Positions 57,946-64,000 of a stretch of DNA of 64,000 bases are shown piece after piece (position 1 is the stretch's first letter; each line of letters begins with the position of its first letter). The notes beneath the pieces are model-generated. The model did no database searches. It was not told where the DNA came from and saw only the letters and a list, made by a program, of their open reading frames with translations. A program made the translations under genes and the position numbers. Source of the DNA: Dendrolimus kikuchii (taxonomy: Eukaryota; Arthropoda; Insecta; Lepidoptera; Lasiocampidae); NCBI GenBank assembly GCA_019925095.2, contig CM034411.1, positions 6,301,501 through 6,365,500 of the forward strand. The letters run 5' to 3'.

Positions 57946-58084
57946 ATGAAGTGTGTACAAGTAAAAGGAGTCAAATACCGTATAAATAATTGTTTAAACA
58001 GAAATTAAAAATATTTCCATCACGATATTTTGAGTTCAATTTTTTAAATATTTTCTTAAGTTTTCGCGTAATTTTATACATAAT

Positions 58085-58400
58085 AAAATTACGTTTTAAC
58101 GGTTTTAAGCGCGGTAATTTATTTGATTTTTATTATTTCGACGTTTCGGCCACTTTTCAGTGGCCATGATCACGGAAGACAAAGATGTCAAGTATCAATG
58201 AGTATTATTAAAGTTTTATTTAGCCTACCGCCAACTTGTTCATTTTAATTATTTAGTTTTAATTTTGTTTATGGTTATTATTTACTCTATTGGAGCCTAG
58301 TCTAATTAACCACCGCTTCGCAACATGTTGTGGCTTGAAGAGAAGAAGCGGTGCAAGAAGCTCTTCAGCAAACATGCCTAACTCTAATAATTTTATGTAA
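58085..58400 (-). repeat. Family P, copy 4, best-preserved hammerhead-like core
   Basis: On the - strand: GCTTCTTCTCTTCAAGCCAC, CATTGATACTTGACATC, then GTGATCATGGCCACTGAAAA and GTGGCCGAAACGTCGAAA (58138-58180). The stem GGCCACT/AGTGGCC is perfect, with a GAAA loop, and is followed directly by GAAAC. The end CTTAAAACCGTTAAAACG is shared with copy 2. Confidence 0.55.
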
Positions 58401-58420
58401 TATTAAAATGGGTGGGAGTT

Positions 58421-58727
58421 ATTTTTTTTTATTCCAGGAGAGCAGCAGACAGGCAGATGGCCCACTTGATGGAAAGCGGTTACCATCGCCTATGGACATT
58501 TGCAACACCAAAGTTGCTACAAATGCGCTGCTACTCTCTTAAGGGAGACTGGAACCTGGTCACTAATGCCGGAACACAACTCAAGGTTGTTATGGCGACA
58601 TACTTTAGACCAGGAGTGATAGCCATCCACTCGGGCAAACGCCTGGTTGTGGGTTGTTAAGAAGCCTCTTACGACAGGCCGCCCGGCCGCAGGAAATTGT
58701 ATTCTTTCTCCGTTCCTGCACGGATAG
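58421..58727 (-). mobile_element. SINE-like family S, copy 11 (near full length)
   Basis: From the tail side (TTTTTTTTATTCCAGGAGAG, GCAGACAGGCAGATGGCCCA) to the head (TTCTCCGTTCCTGCACGGAT). High similarity to copies 2 and 9 suggests a fairly young insertion. Confidence 0.77.
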
Positions 58728-58999
58728 ACTTAGATTTTTTTCCATAAATGATGTGTCTTAGTGATACAACATTAAAATTATAATCTAATCCAGGAAATAC
58801 GACTAATTAGTAATTTATATCTGACCTAAAATAACTAGATATAACTTAACACTAAGATGTGTCCAATAAAAAGTTTCCTATTGTCTTTATTAAGGACAAG
58901 ACACTTTGTTCATATTTTCTCTGTTAATGTTTAGCACATAGCGCTACACTTTATTATTATGAGAGTTTTATAACGCTAACTCAAATGGTTTTGTCCTTT

Positions 59000-59335
59000 T
59001 GAGTCTTCTTAATAAATCTGTATCATCAAGGAGCTGGATGACGTCGACATTTACTTGGTGATGAAGCCGTTGTTGTTGGGCTTCAAAAAGTCTGATGATA
59101 ATTAGGATTAGTTTAACAAAATTGAGTCCTTTTGGTGTAACGCCAAAAGGAAAGTTTGTACTGAAAATCAGCGTTGCGTCGGATGTAACTCCGGCATAGC
59201 AATATGCTGAGTGCAAAACTTGTTTGCTGAAAATGCGACGTACAAATTCTCAAAGTATGCTATGTATATAATAATGTGTAAGGAATGTAATTACGTCGCT
59301 ATTTGTTCGAATAAAGTATTTTTCTTTCTTTGAAG
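59000..59335 (+). repeat. Probable LINE 3' UTR
   Basis: It ends GTCGCTATTTGTTCGAATAA, AGTATTTTTCTTTCTTT, and resembles in reverse the sequence at 40075-40115 (AAAGAAAGAAAAATTATTTA, TTGTCGCAAATGAATGC). No coding sense. Confidence 0.35.
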
Positions 59336-59606
59336 AAGTTATTTTAATACCTATGTAAATAACGTTAAACTATTGACTTTAAAATGTGTATTGAAACGCG
59401 CCTTGCGACTTTTTAAAAGCGATTTTTAAAATGTTGCGTTGTTCATTTTTCTTAAAACAAACGGCTAATTATTGTTTATTGTTGTTTTATTACAATGTAA
59501 TACAAAATAGCGTATGAAATAAATTTGACCGGATTTTGGACAAAAATACTCCTATATGGGAACGTAAATTAAAAGATTGTATGACTGTTTCAGAGAAGTA
59601 TATCTT

Positions 59607-59853
59607 ATACTAATATATAAAGCTGAAGAGTTTGTTTGTGTGTTTGTTTGATTGAACGCGCTAATCTCAGGAACTACTGGTCTGATTTGAAAAATTACTT
59701 CAGTGTTAGATAGCTCATTTATCGAGGAAGGCTATAGGCTGTATATCATCACGCTAAGACCAATAGGAACGGAGCACCAATGAAGAATGTTTCAAAATCG
59801 GGGGGTTTTGAAAACAAACTCCAAGTGGACGACGTCGCGGGCACAGCTAGTAC
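59607..59853 (+). mobile_element. Helitron-like non-autonomous element, copy 3
   Basis: It begins TCTTATACTAATATATAAAG after an A and ends GGGCACAGCTAG before a T, the expected A/T insertion context of Helitrons. It is collinear in reverse with 4257-4497, including GAACTACTGGTCTGATTTGA and CATCACGCTAAGACCAATAG. Confidence 0.55.
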
Positions 59854-60360
59854 ATAATAAATATGATTCTTTAAACAGCTTTCATAATAGAAATTCCTTA
59901 GTATTTTTGTTAATAGTAATTCAGTACTTTACGGACTGTAAGATTTCAATTTTCGTAAACCAAAGTGATAACAAACTTTACCAATTTACACACAACAAAT
60001 CAGATATCGAGGTGCTCTAATTCATTTTGACAGATTTACAAATGTTCTCAGTTTTACATGGTTTATTGGATATTTCTCAGTCGTATTATTAGAGTGGTAA
60101 GCATTGAGAAATATCCGGGAAGTGTTCTGAAACACCTGATTGTAAGATGTTGGAAGATTTGTGTTATTGCAAAATGTACATCGTGAGTGATGAATGCCCG
60201 ATTTTTCCGATTTTTATGGTTACTTACGAGCTTATTTAGTATGAACAGTATCAGATAGAAACCGAAACTGTGCTTAACAAAGATTCGTTCATATCATAAG
60301 GAAGCTTAGTCATTAATATATTTGAGAATCGGGTAGTACGCCGGTTTTTTATTGTATGAT

Positions 60361-60662
60361 TTCAGCAGACAGGCAGACGGCCCACCTGATGGAAAGCGGT
60401 TACCATCGCCTATGGACGTTTGAAACAAACACCAAAGGCGCTATGAATGTGCTGCCGCTCTCTAAAGGGGGGAGACTGGAACCTGGCCACTAATGCCGGA
60501 ACATAACTCAAGCTTGTTATGGCGGCATACTTTGAACCAGGGATGGTAGCCATCCAGACGGGAAAATACCTTACCACCTGGATGTGGGTTGATTTGTCGC
60601 CTCCTACGACAGGTCTCCTGACCGCAGGAAATTGTTTTCTCTCTCCGTTCTTGCACGGATAA
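60361..60662 (-). mobile_element. SINE-like family S, copy 12
   Basis: From CAGCAGACAGGCAGACGGCC to CTCTCCGTTCTTGCACGGAT, near full length, with a few insertions (for example extra G residues near 60470). Confidence 0.75.
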
Positions 60663-60719
60663 ACTGGTCTCGCTGAGAATTACCTTTTTCATTTTAAAAT
60701 CTAGCCCGATATATATATT

Positions 60720-61045
60720 AGTGGACGCCCGTGGTTGTAATTCGACCATAATAATTAATGTCAAAGACGATACTTCTATAATCACAGATTTCGCCAAGGC
60801 TACACTGTTAATTTGATTCGAACAATAAACAAAAGAGTATATATGCCTGTGTGTGTCAAATACATGGTAGTGTGTCTAATGTTTTTTTAATATTGATTTA
60901 ATGTATTTTTTATGCATTATTTAAAAAAAATATTAGCATTCCTTGTTTCTTCTCTATATAAACTTAAGTGTGCGAAATTTCATACTCCTCCGTCCGCGCA
61001 ATTTTCGTAAAAAGGGGTATAAAGTTTTTACTTCACGTATTAATA
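60720..61045 (+). repeat. Interspersed family G, copy 4
   Basis: GTGGACGCCCGTGGTTGTAA to ATACTCCTCCGTCCGCGCAA and AAAAGGGGTATAAAGTTTTT, collinear with copies 1 and 2. A short L/S tail piece follows at about 61085-61140. Confidence 0.7.
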
Positions 61046-61854
61046 TGTTTATATATATTTATTTAATTGTAAAGCTGGTAATCAGACAGAGGGCTCAGCT
61101 CTTAGAAAGTGGTTATCATCGCCTAACTTCTTACAAACGAATTTAATTGCCACAAGTGTACAACCTCTTTAGTTGCCTCTGACAACGCGACGTACTCCGT
61201 TTCAGTCGATGACAGTCCAACACATGTTTGTTTCCGGCATTACCAAGTGATCAGAATACCAGCGCCAGTGCCCAAAGAGTACACAGTATTGCCAGTGCCT
61301 CTTGGTCTTTCTCAATGGCAATAGTGTCTTTGGAATCCGGGGACTCCGATGTATATGTGAAAAGTTTTTCTTGTACCAAAATCATTTTTATTGCGAATTT
61401 TCACGTAGAGTAGTCATCTATCCCGCAGAGGCTTTTGACTGCAAATTTCGAGGAAAGGGCCATAACCTTTTGGTGGTAATAGATGGAAGATGGAAGAGAA
61501 ACGAGTTGTTTGTACAGAGGAGATTATAATTTTATTTTTTTACAATATCTATTGACACAGTCAGTTATAAATAGTCGATTCTATATTTAACACAAACCAT
61601 CCTGTGATGAGCCCAAAAGTTCAAAACAGGATGGGATAAAGAGGAGGATAGGGGATGAGAAAGAGGGATCAAACAAGAGGAACGGCAGAAGAGATGGAAT
61701 ATGAGATTGGAATAATGTGATGATATAGGGGAAGGAGGAAGTGGGTCTTAGGAACACATAGTGATCGCACGAATCACGATTAGCACAAGGATAACCGTTT
61801 CACGCCGATAACCCGTGAGAGCGTGGTATCACACCGATTTTTCTTTATGTTTGC

Positions 61855-62205
61855 TTATAGGCAAACTGGCAGATGGGTTCACTTGATGGCAAGTGGCTAC
61901 CGTCGCCCATGGGCATCTGCAACACTAAGGGAGCCGATGCGTTGCCTACCTCGTTGGATCTTTAAATATCTGTTTACGCCCTTTTTGAAGAGCCCCCCCG
62001 CTCTGGGAAAACCGCGGAGGAAGCTCATTCCATAGCTTGCTCACGTATGGTATAAAGGAGCGAGCGCCACGTACAGTGGATAACTTCCAGGTGACAAGGA
62101 AGTGTGGATGAACCAGTCGCCGGCGAGCAGCGCGGTGGTAAAATGGCGATATAGGTACCAAACCAAATAGCTCCTCAGAACACTCCCCATTGTACAGAAT
62201 CAATC
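61855..62205 (-). mobile_element. LINE family L 3' end with readable C-terminus
   Basis: The - strand frame from 62203 to 61946 encodes a LINE C-terminus: YNGECSEELFGLVPISPFYH, RRRLVHPHFLV, and SKLWNELPPRFS with the W-N-x-L-P motif. After a frame change and stop, the 3' UTR reads TTGCAGATGCCCATGGGCGA, CCATCAAGTGAACCCATC. This tail is what SINE-like family S carries at its 3' end. Confidence 0.7.
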
Positions 62206-62347
62206 AAAATTAATGATTCCAGTATAGCTCTACCACGATATGTTAAACTGGGAATTTCATATGGCTTTGCCAAGGTGTATTTATATTAAGGGACCTAACA
62301 CTTTAAGGTTTACTTACCTCGGTAATTTTTATTTCTTTGTTACTCAG

Positions 62348-62464
62348 GTTAACATCCAGTCACAGAATGGCTTTACCCCCCTGTACATGGCTGCACAGGA
62401 GAATCATGATGGCGTCGTCAAGTTCCTGCTGGCTAATGGCGCCAATCAGAGCCTTGCTACTGAG
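62348..62464 (+). CDS. Ank2: Ankyrin-2-like, fourth coding exon (ANK repeats 2-3)
   Basis: 39 codons, phase 0, acceptor TTACTCAG, donor GTACTT. It finishes repeat 2 (VNIQSQN) and gives repeat 3 ([20 protein letters not shown], then [12 protein letters not shown]). The YMAAQENHD and GANQSLATE stretches are nearly invariant in metazoan ankyrins and fix the identity. No stop or frame problem is seen. Confidence 0.96.
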
Positions 62465-63658
62465 GTACTTAAAATTCACTATAATTCTTTGCCTTTGTTG
62501 TAGCAAAAATTAAAAGTGTTGGTATCATTGTCATGCCAAGAATATTAGTAACAATCATGATATTTATTTATTTAATTAATATTATAATAATAACAGCCCA
62601 TAAACGTCCCAATGCTGGGCTCGCGCCTCCGACTAGAGGGGAACAGACCCTATTCCCACCACGCTTATCCAAGGCGGCTTGGTAGGTTTGACACGTCGGT
62701 TATCTCAATGTACTGTTTCATCAAGATGTTTTCCTTCACCGTTATTAACACATGATAATTGTAAAGATCCTGATATTACATCATTCGAATCAGTTAGCTT
62801 GAGTTAGATTGAATGATTCAAATTTATTTATATGCATCACATTTAGGGTTGCCATCATTTTTTGAGGAAAGTATATATAGTATTTTTGTTTTTATGCTGT
62901 AAAAACTGTACTATACTTATACTATATTTTTTTTAATTTTGGGAAATTTAGGGGAAAACAGATTTTTTTTTTATTATATATTTTATTATTGAATTTCCGA
63001 TGTGTATTTATTACTTCTTATTATTTTGATCACAAAAGTCTATTAATTTTAAAATAATCATAAGAATCTGAATAAATAGCACGACGATTGAATATTAGCA
63101 ATGAAAATATACTACATCTCGTATTATATTATTTTGCTATAATATATAGTACAGTGGCTAAAATATAATAAGATACTATATATTATAGTGCTGTTGATAA
63201 CCTTAATCACATTGGTTAATTTATCAAAACTATGGAAGAAGAATAATAGTCAAAAATGAAAGACCGAAATTATTTAATATCGCTTTAACAACTGTCTAAT
63301 AAAAAACATCACAAAATTAAAAATATTAACTGTCCTGTCAATTGAATCACAATATTGTAAAATTTTACCAATATTTCAATATAAAACAGCGGTTTAATTT
63401 TTTTACCCCTATATTTATTAAACTGTCTACGGACTCCACCAAGGTCCGGTAGAAGGCATCCCTTGAATGCAGTAGCAGCATTTTTTAAGCAAGCCGGGTT
63501 TAGAAATGCTGACTTGATGTTGTCGAGGATGACTAAGGCATGCTAAATATTACCCACGGATAAGAAAATGTTGAAAATTGTACTGAGATTTAACACTACG
63601 ATGATAATAATAAATTACGGTGACTATGAACTTCATTAAAATAAAAGAAATATTTCAG
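62465..63658 (+). other. Ank2 intron 4 (1.2 kb)
   Basis: GTACTT to ATATTTCAG. A reverse-strand SINE fragment lies at 62590-62770; the rest, 62880-63650, is AT-rich without recognised features. Confidence 0.85.
62590..62770 (-). mobile_element. Lepidopteran-type SINE fragment
   Basis: CAATGCTGGGCTCGCGCCTC, CCACCACGCTTATCC, GGCGGCTTGGTAGG and AGATGTTTTCCTTCACCG give the left-hand layout of the SINE at 4730-4920. The B-box end is not preserved. Confidence 0.6.
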
Positions 63659-63814
63659 GATGGCTTCACACCACTCGCAGTGGCTATGCAGCAAGGACAT
63701 GAGAAAGTAGTGGCGGTGTTACTTGAAGCCGACACGCGCGGAAGAGTCCGCTTACCAGCACTACACATCGCAGCCAAGAAGGACGATGTCAAAGCTGCTA
63801 ACTTGTTACTTGAG
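63659..63814 (+). CDS. Ank2: Ankyrin-2-like, fifth coding exon (ANK repeats 4-5), gene continues
   Basis: 52 codons, phase 0, acceptor ATTTCAG, donor GTATGT. It encodes repeat 4 ([20 protein letters not shown], then [11 protein letters not shown]) and the start of repeat 5 ([20 protein letters not shown]). The short fourth-to-fifth repeat linkage ([19 protein letters not shown]) is an ankyrin hallmark. The remaining repeats, the ZU5-UPA and death domains lie beyond the window. Confidence 0.96.
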
Positions 63815-64000
63815 GTATGTATGTTTCTTGGTAACATGTTCGAGGAGTGATAAATAAACTGAAAACAATTACTGAAGCTATAGAAAACCTACTAAAATAA
63901 AAGCTCAGCAACATCTCTTTTATTTATATAGAGTAATCCAGTTTATATAAGTTTGAATGAAATAAAAAAAAAACTGAATGTGTCAGCTCCAACGCACGAA
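63815..64000 (+). other. Start of Ank2 intron 5
   Basis: It begins GTATGT and runs off the edge. AT-rich, with nothing identified. Confidence 0.8.

Larger units (their letters stand above)
54881..62347 (+). other. Ank2 intron 3 (7.5 kb)
   Basis: GTAAAT to TTACTCAG. It contains LINE tail copy 10, family P copies, SINEs, a Helitron-like element and LINE family L, listed separately. Pieces 56470-56780, 56860-57690, 58730-58990, 59860-60360 and 61150-61850 show nothing I could identify; 61600-61740 is a purine-rich GGAGGA/AAGAGG tract. Confidence 0.8.

Noticed and set aside
57650..57974. Two - strand frames of about 90 codons at 57650-57974
   Set aside because: They are shadows of the RTE-like C-terminus read on the + strand, where the conserved motifs occur.

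Overview
The window is animal nuclear DNA, most likely from a butterfly or moth (Lepidoptera). It is AT-rich, has long introns, no operons and no tRNA or rRNA genes, and is packed with interspersed repeats of kinds common in lepidopteran genomes. Among these are LINE tails ending in (ATGT)n, SINEs with internal B-box motifs, Helitron-like ends reading CTAG, and mariner and BEL/Pao elements. The species cannot be named from the sequence.

Only one host gene is supported: the 5' part of an ankyrin gene closest to insect Ankyrin 2 (Ank2), on the + strand. Five coding exons are visible: 27953-27982, 47721-47822, 54701-54880, 62348-62464 and 63659-63814. All introns are phase 0 with GT-AG borders, and the exons read as one continuous N-terminal ankyrin-repeat protein (195 codons here). 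The gene runs off the right edge. A short upstream ORF and an initiator-like motif lie just 5' of the first coding exon.

Layout. Positions 1-17495 are intergenic and full of repeats, with no host gene seen. Positions 17496-27047 hold a three-level nest: a decayed mariner (+) was hit by a BEL/Pao LTR element B (-, identical 158-bp LTRs, TSD CATTG), and B was hit inside its gag frame by a second BEL/Pao element A (+, 258-bp LTRs with one mismatch, TSD GACGG). A also carries a 70-bp LINE tail with a 13-bp TSD, a fourth insertion event. Positions 27048-27952 are the short upstream region of Ank2. The first 5 kb of Ank2 intron 1 (28.0-33.3 kb) is poor in recognisable repeats. The remaining introns are rich in SINE, LINE, Helitron-like and foldback elements.

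No new gene system was found. The most interesting material is the nest (two young BEL/Pao derivatives, both without reverse transcriptase but with gag-protease coding sequence), a ten-copy LINE-tail family with clear target-site duplications, a SINE-like family sharing its 3' end with a LINE, and a four-copy family whose conserved core resembles a degenerate hammerhead ribozyme. Repeat family names are inferences from sequence features and were not checked against a repeat library. Sub-family boundaries are approximate unless a duplication is quoted.
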